DNA of 64,000 nucleotides. Source: Chitinophaga eiseniae (GTDB lineage Bacteria > Bacteroidota > Bacteroidia > Chitinophagales > Chitinophagaceae). This document shows positions 1 through 7,768 of this stretch, piece after piece. Location: NCBI RefSeq assembly GCF_900167135.1, contig NZ_FUWZ01000001.1, positions 1,226,336-1,290,335 on the forward strand. The letters are read 5' to 3'. The translations under genes and the position numbers were made by a program. Positions within the stretch are counted from its first letter, which is position 1. Every line of letters starts with the position of its first letter. The notes beneath the pieces were generated by a model. That model was not told where the DNA came from. It did not search any database and saw only the letters and a program-made list of their open reading frames with translations.

Positions 1-121
1 TCATGGCGTTCTGTCTGATGATCAGCGTTCGTTGATAAGTGTTTCGGGTGATTGCCTCATGGCGTTCTGTCTGATGATCAGAGTTCGTTGATAAGTGTTT
101 CGAGTGATTGCATAATGGCGT
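1..121. repeat. 56-bp tandem duplication at the 3' end of the TetR gene
   Basis: Positions 1-56 and 57-112 are near-identical copies that differ at only a few bases (for example position 26 against 82), and a third copy starts at 113 but diverges after about 10 bases. The second copy contains the last codons and the stop (78-80) of the TetR gene. Read on the minus strand, the outer copy would encode an alternative tail ending in Asn-Glu-Arg instead of Asn-Glu-Leu. The period is not a multiple of three. This looks like a recent slippage or unequal-recombination duplication. It may continue beyond the window edge. Confidence 0.85.
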
Positions 122-662
122 TGCGGTAATGGATCTTACCTGTCAGCTTGGTGATCATGATACAGCCTTCTATTATGGCGATGATGGTCAGCGCTGCCTG
201 TTCGGGATTCGTTTGCGGACTGAATTCGCCCTGACGGATGCCCATCGTGATTTCATGCGCCACGCTGTCTTTCCATTTGCTCATCGCTTCGGCGGCGCGT
301 TGTTTCAACGCAGGATGCGTGTCGTCGGCCTCAGTGGCGGTGTTGAGGATAGGGCAGCCGCCCGCAGGGAACGGGTGCTTCAGAAAATTCGTGTATACGT
401 GCACGTAAGCCAGCAGCCTGTCGCGGTAAGTTTCCTGTTTGGCTTTTTCCTGCCGGATGATATTGGTCACCTGCAGAATGTTATACTCAAACGCTGCCAG
501 CGCCACTTCGTCTTTATTCTCGAAATTGCCGTATATGCTGCCTTTTGTGAGTCCCGTGGCATTGGTCAGGTCCGTCAGCGAAGTGCCGGCATATCCCTTC
601 TCGTTGAACACAGGAGCGGTCTTTTCCACGATAAACTGCTTCGTTCTGGCTGCTTTGTTCAT
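78..662 (-). CDS. TetR/AcrR family transcriptional regulator
   Basis: This 194-residue protein has a TetR DNA-binding domain at about residues 8-56, with the usual helix-turn-helix ending in GSIYGNFENKDE. The all-helical ligand-binding domain contains the Gly-Gly-Cys-Pro motif common in TetR proteins that sense small hydrophobic or electrophilic compounds. It is the last gene on the minus strand after the CusA-type pump, about 320 bp downstream of it, and it has its own promoter with an 8-bp-arm palindrome placed for autorepression. Whether it also controls the metal-type efflux operon cannot be seen: no second copy of its palindrome was found upstream of that operon. Its 3' end lies inside a 56-bp tandem duplication. 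Confidence 0.9.
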   Translation of the reverse strand: MNKAARTKQFIVEKTAPVFNEKGYAGTSLTDLTNATGLTKGSIYGNFENKDEVALAAFEYNILQVTNIIRQEKAKQETYRDRLLAYVHVYTNFLKHPFPAGGCPILNTATEADDTHPALKQRAAEAMSKWKDSVAHEITMGIRQGEFSPQTNPEQAALTIIAIIEGCIMITKLTGKIHYRNAIMQSLETLINEL

Positions 663-681
663 ATCCCGATGTTTGAGATGA

Positions 682-713
682 CAAAATTATACCATTTGGT
701 ATAAAATGAAAAA
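682..713 (-). promoter_or_regulatory. TetR promoter with repressor palindrome
   Basis: A perfect inverted repeat, TTATACCA and TGGTATAA separated by two bases, spans 687-704. On the minus strand it overlaps a perfect TAnnTTTG box (TAATTTTG, 689 to 682), with a T-rich -33 region about 20 bp further upstream (713-710). The ATG at 662 follows about 19 bp later. A palindrome in the spacer is the classic position for autorepression by the TetR protein. Confidence 0.6.
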
Positions 714-856
714 TATTTTTTGGAAGAACTATTCGGGTGATCAGGGACATGTCGCGGTGGCCCGTTGCCCGTAGCGGCGTGCTGGTGAGCAGAAGGGCCT
801 GGTAAGACAAGCAGTCCACTGTCTCCCCCAAGCCTGGTAAAAGCGGGATAAAACAC

Positions 857-964
857 AAAGAGGCTCAAAAGTAATGTGAAGGCGCGGAGAATTGCGTAAC
901 CGGAAATTCTCCCCATCAGGTACCCGCATAAAATCGGGGAAAAATTACTTTTGACAGCCTCTTT
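857..964. repeat. MITE-like inverted-repeat element
   Basis: The arms at 857-875 (starting AAAGAGGCT, ending AAAAGTAAT) and 944-964 (ATTACTTTTG, then CAGCCTCTTT) are complementary apart from a 2-nt gap. They enclose about 70 bp that itself contains complementary GGAGAATT and AATTCTCC segments. From memory the end sequence resembles terminal repeats of Bacteroidota insertion sequences (GAGGCTGTC...AAAAGT). No transposase, second copy or clear target-site duplication is visible in the window. It could instead be a structured 3' UTR of the efflux operon. Confidence 0.45.
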
Positions 965-982
965 TGTATGCATCATGTCAGT

Positions 983-3900
983 TTATTCTGGAGGTTCCTG
1001 CGGGGGCTGCGGTTGCCGTTTCTTTTCCACCCAGTAGTACAGCGGCGGGATCACCACAGGGGTAAACAGCAGGGTGAAGGTAAGCCCGCCGATGATCACG
1101 GTGGCCAGCGGTCTTTGTACGTCGGAACCGATACCGGTGCTGATGGCGGCGGGCACCAGGCCGATGATCGCTACCATGAGCATCATCATGATGGCCTTGA
1201 ACTGGTCTGCTGCCACGCGTTGTACGGAAGCGCGGAGGGTGAGGGGCGATTTGTACATTTCGCGGTTGAGCGCCGATACCAGCAGTACGCCGGCCATCAC
1301 CGAGATACCGAAGATAGATACGAAGCCTACGCCGGCCGATACATTGAAGTGGTAACCGCGGAGGAACAGCGCTACAATGCCGCCCGCGAGTGCCACCAGG
1401 ATGCAGCTCATGGTCACGAATGTATGTTTCATGCTTTTGAACAGCATAAACAGGAATACGAACACAATCACGATCGTCAGCGGGATGGTGAGGGACAGCT
1501 GTTTGCCGGCGCGCTCCAGGTTCTCATACTGGCCGCCATAGATAATATCATAGCCTTTGGGCACATGTACGCTTTTGTTGATCTTCTCCTGCAGCTCTTT
1601 TACGAAGGAGCCCTGGTCGCGGCCTCTCACGTTGGTGCGTACGGTGACCATCCGTTTGCCGTCGATGCGGTAGATGTTGGTCTGCCCGTCGATGAACTGT
1701 ACGTCCGCCAGCTGGTCCATCGGTATCAGCGCGCCGGTGGCGGCAGGTACCTGCAGGTTGCGGATGGCTTCCACAGTGTTCCTGTCCTGCGGCAGGTAGC
1801 GGATGATGATGTCGTACCGTTTGGTGCCATCGTATAATGTACCGATCGGTTTTCCGCCGATGGCAGCTTCTATCATTGCCTGGATATCGCTGACGTTGAT
1901 ACCGAAGCGGGCGGCGTTTTCGCGGTTGATATTGATGGCCAGTTGCGCCTGGGTGCCTTCCTGTTCAATGTTAACAGAAGCGGAGCCCTGTGTGGCTTTC
2001 ACGATGGCGGCGATGCTGTCTGCTTTGGGCCGCATAAAGGCCAGGTCGTCGCCCACTACGGAGATGGCCAGGTCGGCGGCGCTGCCGGTCACGATTTCCA
2101 TGACCTGGTCAATGATCGGTTGACCGGAGTTGAAAGAAGTACCGGGAATGTTTTTCTCCAGGTCTGCCTGTATGCGTCGCACCAGTTCTTTTTTCGTGAT
2201 GGTATCGCTCCACAGTTTATAATCCTTGAGGCCTACCAGTATTTCCGTACGGTTGGTGGGAAAGGGGTCGGTACCATCGTCGTTGCGTCCTGTTTGTGTG
2301 ATCACGTATTTCACCGGCGGATAGGAAGATATCACCTTGCGGATGATGGGCGCTATCTTGGCGTTTTCCTGGATGGTGACGCCGGCGGGCATGAAGGCGC
2401 GCATGAAGATGGAGCCTTCGTCCAGTTCGGGAAGGAATTCCGTGCCCAGTTTGCCGCCGAGGCCTATCATCAGGATAATGAGCACGGTGGCGACGATGAC
2501 TGTCTGCCGGTGGAAACGGAGGAAGAAGTTGAGCGACCGCTGATAAAGATGCTCGAGGAAGTCGAGCACGCGGTTGCGGTGTTCTTTCATAGGTTTATCC
2601 GACGCCAGCGCTTTTTTGTAGGCATAGGAGATGAGCACCGGGATGAGGGTGAGTGCGCATATCATGGCGCCTATCACAGCGAAGGCCAGTGTGAGGGCCA
2701 TGGGTGAGAAGAGTTTGCCTTCAACGCGTGTCATCATCAGTATCGGCGTATAGGCGAGAATGATGATGGTGACGGAGAAGAATATTTCGCGGCCTACTTC
2801 CTGTGCGGCGGAAAGCGTGATGCCGATGATGCCGCTGGCTTTTTCCTGCGGCGTGGCGTTGCGGTAGCGGCGTATCAGGTGCTCCGCCATGACACAGGCG
2901 CCGTCTACGATGATACCGAAGTCGATAGCGCCGAGTGACAGCAGGTTGGCCGGAATGCCGGTCAGCCGCATGAGGATGAAGGCGAACAGCAAAGAGAAGG
3001 GGATGGTGGCGGTCACCACCAGTGCGGAACGTATGCTGCCCAGGAAAAACACGAGTATGACGACCACGATGCTGACGCCCATAAAGAGCGTGTGGGCCAC
3101 GGTTTCGAGGGAGTGGTCGATCAGGAAGCTGCGGTCGTAGAGTACGCGGAGTTTAACGCCTTCGGGCAGTTCTGTTTCTGTGAGCTGCGCCAGTTTTTCC
3201 TTGAGTGCCTGGAGCGCGATGCTGGGGTTTTCGCCACGGCGCAGCAGGATAATGCCTTCCGGGGAGCCGATCTTGTCGATACCTTCGTCGGGCACGGCGT
3301 AGCCCATTACGCCGGAAGGTGGCGGGGGCGCCGTTTCCACGGTAGCCACGTCTTTAACGTATACGGGTACACCGTTGACAGCTGTGAGAACGATGTTGCG
3401 CAGGTCTTTTTCCGACTTTACGGCGCCGAGGCCTCTGACGGCAAATCCTTGTCCGCCGCGTTCGATCACGTTGCCGCCGGTATTGAGGTTGTTTTTCTGT
3501 ACCGCATCGATCACGGATTGAAGCGTGAGATTATACTTGCGCAGTTTATCCGGAGAGGTGAGGATGTGAAACTGTTTGAGTGGTCCGCCGAAGTTGGTCA
3601 CGTCCGCAATACCGGGCACCTGGAGGATGGCGGGGCGTATCACCCAGTCCTGCAGGTCTCTCAGCTGCATGGGCGTGTAGCTGGGCGGCGCTTCCACTAC
3701 GTAGCGGTAAATTTCGCCTACGGCGGTGGTGAGTGGCGCCAGTTCCGGTGTTACGCCTTCAGGCAGGGAGAGGGAAGAGAGTCTTTCTATCACCTGCTGA
3801 CGGGCGAAATAGTCGTCGGTGCCGTCCTGGAAGGTAAGCTGTACTACCGAGAGGCCGAAGATGGTACGGCTTCTTCGGTCCAGCACGCGCGGCACATTGT

Positions 3901-4120
3901 TGAGCGCACGTTCTATGGGGATGGTCACCTGTTGCTCCACTTCTTCTGCCGCACGGCCGTCGAAGGGGGCCACGATGATGACATTGGTATCAGCGATATC
4001 GGGGTAGGCTTCAATTTTCAGCTGGGTAAAACACCAGTAACCGATCACCGACAGGACCACCGCGCCAATGATGACCGCCCAACGGTTACGTAAAGAGAAT
4101 ATGAGAATGTTACGGATCAT
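983..4120 (-). CDS. CusA/CzcA-type heavy-metal RND efflux pump
   Basis: This 1045-residue inner-membrane proton antiporter has the normal length for the family. Membrane segment 1 (about 12-32) is followed by the large periplasmic porter domain, then TM2-6, a second periplasmic domain, and TM7-12 ending near 1030. The heavy-metal (HME) signature in TM4 is intact: Asp400, Asp406 and Glu413, with the same spacing as the proton-relay residues of CzcA. The start codon overlaps the stop of the preceding DUF190 gene by four bases, so translation is probably coupled. With the adaptor and outer-membrane factor it should form a tripartite pump moving metal ions or a related toxicant out of the cell. 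The substrate cannot be read from sequence, and the methionine relay of CusA was not traced. Confidence 0.93.
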   Translation of the reverse strand: MIRNILIFSLRNRWAVIIGAVVLSVIGYWCFTQLKIEAYPDIADTNVIIVAPFDGRAAEEVEQQVTIPIERALNNVPRVLDRRSRTIFGLSVVQLTFQDGTDDYFARQQVIERLSSLSLPEGVTPELAPLTTAVGEIYRYVVEAPPSYTPMQLRDLQDWVIRPAILQVPGIADVTNFGGPLKQFHILTSPDKLRKYNLTLQSVIDAVQKNNLNTGGNVIERGGQGFAVRGLGAVKSEKDLRNIVLTAVNGVPVYVKDVATVETAPPPPSGVMGYAVPDEGIDKIGSPEGIILLRRGENPSIALQALKEKLAQLTETELPEGVKLRVLYDRSFLIDHSLETVAHTLFMGVSIVVVILVFFLGSIRSALVVTATIPFSLLFAFILMRLTGIPANLLSLGAIDFGIIVDGACVMAEHLIRRYRNATPQEKASGIIGITLSAAQEVGREIFFSVTIIILAYTPILMMTRVEGKLFSPMALTLAFAVIGAMICALTLIPVLISYAYKKALASDKPMKEHRNRVLDFLEHLYQRSLNFFLRFHRQTVIVATVLIILMIGLGGKLGTEFLPELDEGSIFMRAFMPAGVTIQENAKIAPIIRKVISSYPPVKYVITQTGRNDDGTDPFPTNRTEILVGLKDYKLWSDTITKKELVRRIQADLEKNIPGTSFNSGQPIIDQVMEIVTGSAADLAISVVGDDLAFMRPKADSIAAIVKATQGSASVNIEQEGTQAQLAININRENAARFGINVSDIQAMIEAAIGGKPIGTLYDGTKRYDIIIRYLPQDRNTVEAIRNLQVPAATGALIPMDQLADVQFIDGQTNIYRIDGKRMVTVRTNVRGRDQGSFVKELQEKINKSVHVPKGYDIIYGGQYENLERAGKQLSLTIPLTIVIVFVFLFMLFKSMKHTFVTMSCILVALAGGIVALFLRGYHFNVSAGVGFVSIFGISVMAGVLLVSALNREMYKSPLTLRASVQRVAADQFKAIMMMLMVAIIGLVPAAISTGIGSDVQRPLATVIIGGLTFTLLFTPVVIPPLYYWVEKKRQPQPPQEPPE

Positions 4121-4422
4121 GCTTCAAATTGATCTACGTGATGGGTAATAATAAAGCCTCCTTTGTAGGTGCTCCTCAGCAGGGTGAGTACTTCCCGCAC
4201 TTTATCGTCTTCATCGATGAGGGTGATCATCATGGGAGGTTCGTCGAACGAGAAAATTTCATCCGGGCGTTTCATGCGCTGGTGGATGCCAAAGCCCATG
4301 ACACCGCGGTATACGGTAGCTCCTCTGACGTTGTTGTTCATGAGGAGTTGCATGATGTATTCGTACAGGGGGCGGGTACCGTACATATCGTCTTTGTCGA
4401 GAAAGATTTGTGCCTGTAGCAT
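4117..4422 (-). CDS. DUF190 family PII-like protein
   Basis: This is a compact cytoplasmic protein of 101 residues with the DUF190 pattern: an N-terminal strand with LQAQIFLDKDD, a central RGATVYRGVMGFG segment, and a C-terminal PPMMITLIDEDDKVREVL strand-helix. DUF190 proteins have the ferredoxin-like fold of PII/CutA trimers, and the family is usually of unknown role. Here the gene sits between the adaptor (10 bp upstream) and the pump (4-bp ATGA overlap), so it is a true operon member. A role in sensing or in gating the pump from the cytoplasmic side is inference from position. Confidence 0.85.
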   Translation of the reverse strand: MLQAQIFLDKDDMYGTRPLYEYIMQLLMNNNVRGATVYRGVMGFGIHQRMKRPDEIFSFDEPPMMITLIDEDDKVREVLTLLRSTYKGGFIITHHVDQFEA

Positions 4423-4432
4423 AGCTGTATTT

Positions 4433-5488
4433 TTAGTAGCCGAATGAAATACCTTTTAACTGCATGGAGCCGTCTGTGACCACGTTGTCGCCGGGCTGCA
4501 CGCCGGTGAGCACCACCATACGGTCGCCTACCTGGGCGCCGGTCATCACTTCGCGGCGGACGAAGGTGTGATCGTTTGTTTTTACGAAGACATAGTTTTT
4601 GCCCTGTACCGTTACTACCGCGGAGCGTGGTACAGAGAGGGTGTTGCCTTCGCTGACGCCGAATTTCACGGTGGCGTACATGCCGGCGCGGAGTTTATGC
4701 TGGACGTCTGCCACTGCGATCCTCAGTTTCACCATGCGGGTGATGTTGTCCACCACTTCGCCTACGTTTTCGATGACGCCGGTGAATGTTTCGCCGGGAT
4801 AGGAGTTGAACTGCAGGTTGCAGCTGCTGCCTTCTTTTACTTTGGTGATCTGGTTTTCCGGCATTTCGCAGATGAGCCAGGTTTTATCTGCTTTGGCGGT
4901 GACGAGCGACTGCGGGTCGAATCCGGCCAGTTTGAGTTTGGACTCATGCTCGATGATAGATGTTTTTTCGTTGGCGAGATCTGTTTCAGCGATGGCCATG
5001 TCTGTCTGGGCAGAGATGAGGTCTGTTTTGGCGTCGGAGACGTCTTTACCGGTGCCGGCGCCGTGTTCGGCGAGGTCCCTGAAACGGTCCAGCTCTATTT
5101 GTTTCTGGGCGGCGATGGCTTTTTTCTGCCGGATGATATTGCCTTTTTCCCGGATGTTGATGATGTGTTGCAACATTTCGGTATAGCTGGCGGTGATGTC
5201 CGGGTTGTCGAACAGCACGATGTTCTGGGCGGTGTTTTCGTTGGAGCGTACAACGGTAGCTGCTACGTGTGCGGGCGCCATCAGCTCCGCGTTCAGGTCG
5301 CTCTGGGTGGTTTCCTGTGTTTTAAAGAAGTGCAGGGTAAGGCTGTCGGGGGGCAGTTTAATGGTACGTCCGCTGTCTTCCACCACGGTTTTGGCGGCGG
5401 TGGCAGGCTTGTTTTCATGATGCTGTCCGCAGGACATCGCCAGCCATGCGATGCTTGCTATTGATAAGCCGAAGGCAGTCTTTGTCAT
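4433..5488 (-). CDS. RND efflux adaptor (membrane fusion protein), CusB/CzcB-like lipoprotein
   Basis: This 351-residue periplasmic adaptor has a lipobox ending in Cys20 (LAMSCG), so it is probably lipid-anchored. Residues about 70-200 carry the lipoyl halves with a long helical hairpin between them (KKAIAAQKQIELDR and following). The C-terminal part (about 200-350) is beta-barrel and membrane-proximal domain, with the typical LRAGMYATVKF and GLxPGDNVV-like turns. It links the CusA-type pump to the TolC-like channel. It starts 8 bp after the outer-membrane factor gene, so the two are co-transcribed. Confidence 0.9.
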   Translation of the reverse strand: MTKTAFGLSIASIAWLAMSCGQHHENKPATAAKTVVEDSGRTIKLPPDSLTLHFFKTQETTQSDLNAELMAPAHVAATVVRSNENTAQNIVLFDNPDITASYTEMLQHIINIREKGNIIRQKKAIAAQKQIELDRFRDLAEHGAGTGKDVSDAKTDLISAQTDMAIAETDLANEKTSIIEHESKLKLAGFDPQSLVTAKADKTWLICEMPENQITKVKEGSSCNLQFNSYPGETFTGVIENVGEVVDNITRMVKLRIAVADVQHKLRAGMYATVKFGVSEGNTLSVPRSAVVTVQGKNYVFVKTNDHTFVRREVMTGAQVGDRMVVLTGVQPGDNVVTDGSMQLKGISFGY

Positions 5489-5496
5489 CTGTTAAG

Positions 5497-6747
5497 TTAT
5501 AGTTGATTAATCAATCCGGTTACCTGTAATAATTGGAGGTAGCTTTTACGGTAGTTGTACAGTGCATCGTAGTACATTTTCTGGGTGTCGAACCAGGTCC
5601 GTTGTGCATCCAGGAAATCTATGATGGTGGTACCTCCTTTCGTATAGGCGTACCTGACCGATTGCAGGATGTTTTCCGCTTTGGGCAGGATGTTTTTGTA
5701 TTTCTCCACGGTTTCCTGGTTGACCTGATAGGTATGCCAGGTGGACTGTACTTCTGTGTTGACCTGTTGTTGCAGGGCTGACAGGGACTGTTCCGATTGC
5801 TGCAGCAGTATTTTTGATTTTTTGATTTCGCCCTGGTTGCGGCTGAAGAACGGCAGTTCGATAGTGGCGAATATACCGAAGTAGGGGACGGTGTTCTGGG
5901 GGTTCCAGATGAAGCCCAGCTCGGGGCTGGGGATGGCCAGTGACCGTTGCAGGGAGATGTTGCTCTTTGCGGTGGTGATGGTGGCCTGCGCCTGTTGTAC
6001 GTCGGGGCGTTTAGCCATGGAGAGGGACACGAGGCTGTCCAGCTGCTGCGTCATCTCCAGGGAGGTGACGGGGTCCTGATCGTCGATGGTGAGGCTGTCG
6101 GTCTGACCGGTGAGCAGTTTCAGGTTTTGCAGTTCGTTGCGGTAGCGTTGTGCCGCGTTTTGGTATTCGATCTGGTATTGTTCCAGCAGGAGCTGGGTAC
6201 GTGCCAGTTCACTGGAGCTGATCACCTGGTTTTTCAGGCGGATTTCCTGTGTTTTCACAAGGCTGTCCACGTTCTGTTTGGCTTCTGTGATCAGTTCGAG
6301 GTTGACCTTATTATACCATACGTCGAGCCATTTGTTGCCCGTTTCGGTGAGTACGCCTCTTTCCGTGTCGGCATAGGCTTTTTCGGCGACCGTCACGTTG
6401 CCGGCGGCGTATTGTTGTTTGTATTTCCGTTGGCCTGCCAGCTGGAACTGTTTGGTGAGCTGCCACCAGTACTGGTTGTTCTTTCCGTTATAGAACCGGC
6501 TGTCGGGCGCCCATTGCCGGGCGTCTGTCAGGTGCAGGGTCTGGTTGTTCAGGACCGGATTGGGCCTGAGCCGCGCGGTGACCACATCGCTTTGGGCGAT
6601 GGCCGTGTTAAGGCTGGCCGGTTTAAGGAAAGGGTTGTTGTTTCTGGCGGCATGGAGTGCACCGGGCAAGGTGAGGGTAGTCTGTGCCCCTGATATCAGT
6701 GGCAGGCCTACCGTGCACGAGAAGATAAGAAAAATGGCGTAACGCAT
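5497..6747 (-). CDS. TolC-family outer membrane factor (CzcC/CusC-like)
   Basis: This is a 416-residue protein with a signal peptide (cleavage after about residue 21, SGAQ). Two outer-membrane-efflux repeats follow, each with long amphipathic helices rich in Gln and Ala and a short beta segment. The sequence around residues 350-400 (YAYTKGGTTIIDFLDAQRT) is the usual conserved end of the second repeat. It should trimerise into the exit duct for the metal-type RND pump. It is the first gene of the four-gene operon, and its promoter must lie in the 400-bp region upstream. Confidence 0.9.
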   Translation of the reverse strand: MRYAIFLIFSCTVGLPLISGAQTTLTLPGALHAARNNNPFLKPASLNTAIAQSDVVTARLRPNPVLNNQTLHLTDARQWAPDSRFYNGKNNQYWWQLTKQFQLAGQRKYKQQYAAGNVTVAEKAYADTERGVLTETGNKWLDVWYNKVNLELITEAKQNVDSLVKTQEIRLKNQVISSSELARTQLLLEQYQIEYQNAAQRYRNELQNLKLLTGQTDSLTIDDQDPVTSLEMTQQLDSLVSLSMAKRPDVQQAQATITTAKSNISLQRSLAIPSPELGFIWNPQNTVPYFGIFATIELPFFSRNQGEIKKSKILLQQSEQSLSALQQQVNTEVQSTWHTYQVNQETVEKYKNILPKAENILQSVRYAYTKGGTTIIDFLDAQRTWFDTQKMYYDALYNYRKSYLQLLQVTGLINQL

Positions 6748-7148
6748 TCCTGATTGTGCTGTTTGCTATAGATAATTACTGTTGTGTTGCGGTTTTTGTT
6801 CAAATACCGGTAAAATTACCTTGCCGGTAAGGGGTTTTTGTCCACTGGCCTTTCTTCTAAATCGGGGGCAAGATAGAGAATATCAAAGGATGAGAGGGGA
6901 AGAGGCACCTTAAAATTCGCTTAAACAATTTAGCAGGAAACCGGGACGAAGTACAATTTTTTTGGGTGTACCGGTTATTTCATAGAGGATACCCCCCATT
7001 TACGAAGACGCCGGTTTCTGTGACAATACATATATCCGGATTCGTATCCACAACCCTAACTGTATTAAAGGGTTCTTTATCCCGCGGCAGGAGCGGCAGT
7101 GGTGATAACAAGATGACAAGGCACTGGTAGACACCAGTGCCTGCGTGT
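6748..7148. other. 400-bp gap upstream of the metal-type efflux operon
   Basis: No gene is seen. Near the operon start, 6807-6830 holds three related half-sites (CCGGTAA, TTACC, CCGGTAA) that could bind a regulator. A TAATTTTA near-match to a -7 box (6818 to 6811, minus strand) lies within them. The far end contains the terminator of the neighbouring TetR gene (7119-7142). The middle (about 6850-7080) shows nothing I can name. Confidence 0.5.
7119..7142 (-). terminator. Terminator after the second TetR gene
   Basis: This is a perfect 10-bp stem (AGGCACTGGT and ACCAGTGCCT) with a 4-nt loop, starting 7 bp past the stop codon at 7149. The sequence after the stem on the minus strand is only moderately T-rich. 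Confidence 0.75.
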
Positions 7149-7748
7149 TTAATTTACCTGTTTATCATAGATCAGTTTCATGCCTTTCAGGTTTACCAGT
7201 CCATGGAGATAAATAATATTCAGCTCCCGGCAGGCGCTGGGTATAGGGCAGTCTGGTGGTATCCTGTCTTCCATGACCAGCTGCAACGGGGTGAAATACA
7301 ATTTTTCCAGCAGTGCCAGGTCGAGGTTACGGCGGTAAACATCTTCTTTCAGGCCTCTCTGGATGTTCTGCCGCAGGAAGGCTGCCAGCGGTCCTTCGCG
7401 GAACTGTATCACGCTGGCCCATATGGCCGGGTACAGCTCCTGTAGGTCGCGGAAGAAAACCGGTTGTATCGTCTGTACCACTCTTTCGGACACACGGAAA
7501 AAATTGCTCATCTCGATTACGGCGCTGGAAGAGATGTGCCGGTTGAATGACAGGTACCGTTCCGTTTTTTCCAGCCAGGTATGTATAATACGGGCTACCA
7601 GGCATTCTTTGCTGTTGAAATGTTCATAGAAGCATCGTTTGTGAAGCCCGCTGTCCCGGGCAATTTCGTCGGTGCTGGTAGCCCGTATCCCTTTTCGGGC
7701 AAAGAGGGAAATGCTGCTGTCGAGCAGTTGATGCCATTCTTCTTTCAT
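7149..7748 (-). CDS. TetR/AcrR family regulator of the drug-type efflux operon
   Basis: This 199-residue protein has a TetR-type helix-turn-helix at about residues 8-55 (FARKGIRATSTDEIARDSGL, then CFYEHFNSKE). The C-terminal helical domain belongs to no subfamily I recognise. It is the last gene of the adaptor-pump-channel operon, starting 20 bp after the channel gene, so it is probably co-transcribed and feeds back on the operon. No obvious palindrome comparable to that of the first TetR gene was identified at the operon promoter. A good terminator follows immediately. Confidence 0.88.
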   Translation of the reverse strand: MKEEWHQLLDSSISLFARKGIRATSTDEIARDSGLHKRCFYEHFNSKECLVARIIHTWLEKTERYLSFNRHISSSAVIEMSNFFRVSERVVQTIQPVFFRDLQELYPAIWASVIQFREGPLAAFLRQNIQRGLKEDVYRRNLDLALLEKLYFTPLQLVMEDRIPPDCPIPSACRELNIIYLHGLVNLKGMKLIYDKQVN

Positions 7749-7768
7749 ACAACATTGTTTTATGTAGG

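Larger units (their letters stand above)
663..982. other. 320-bp gap between CusA-type pump and TetR
   Basis: No credible gene is seen here. The gap holds the TetR promoter and palindrome near 682-713 and a structured inverted-repeat element at 857-964. The stretch between them (about 715-855) shows no recognisable signal. Confidence 0.6.

Noticed and set aside
3092..4093. Long plus-strand open frame opposite the CusA-type pump
   Set aside because: It is antisense to a clear RND gene, with low-complexity His/Val/Gly-rich composition and no family features.
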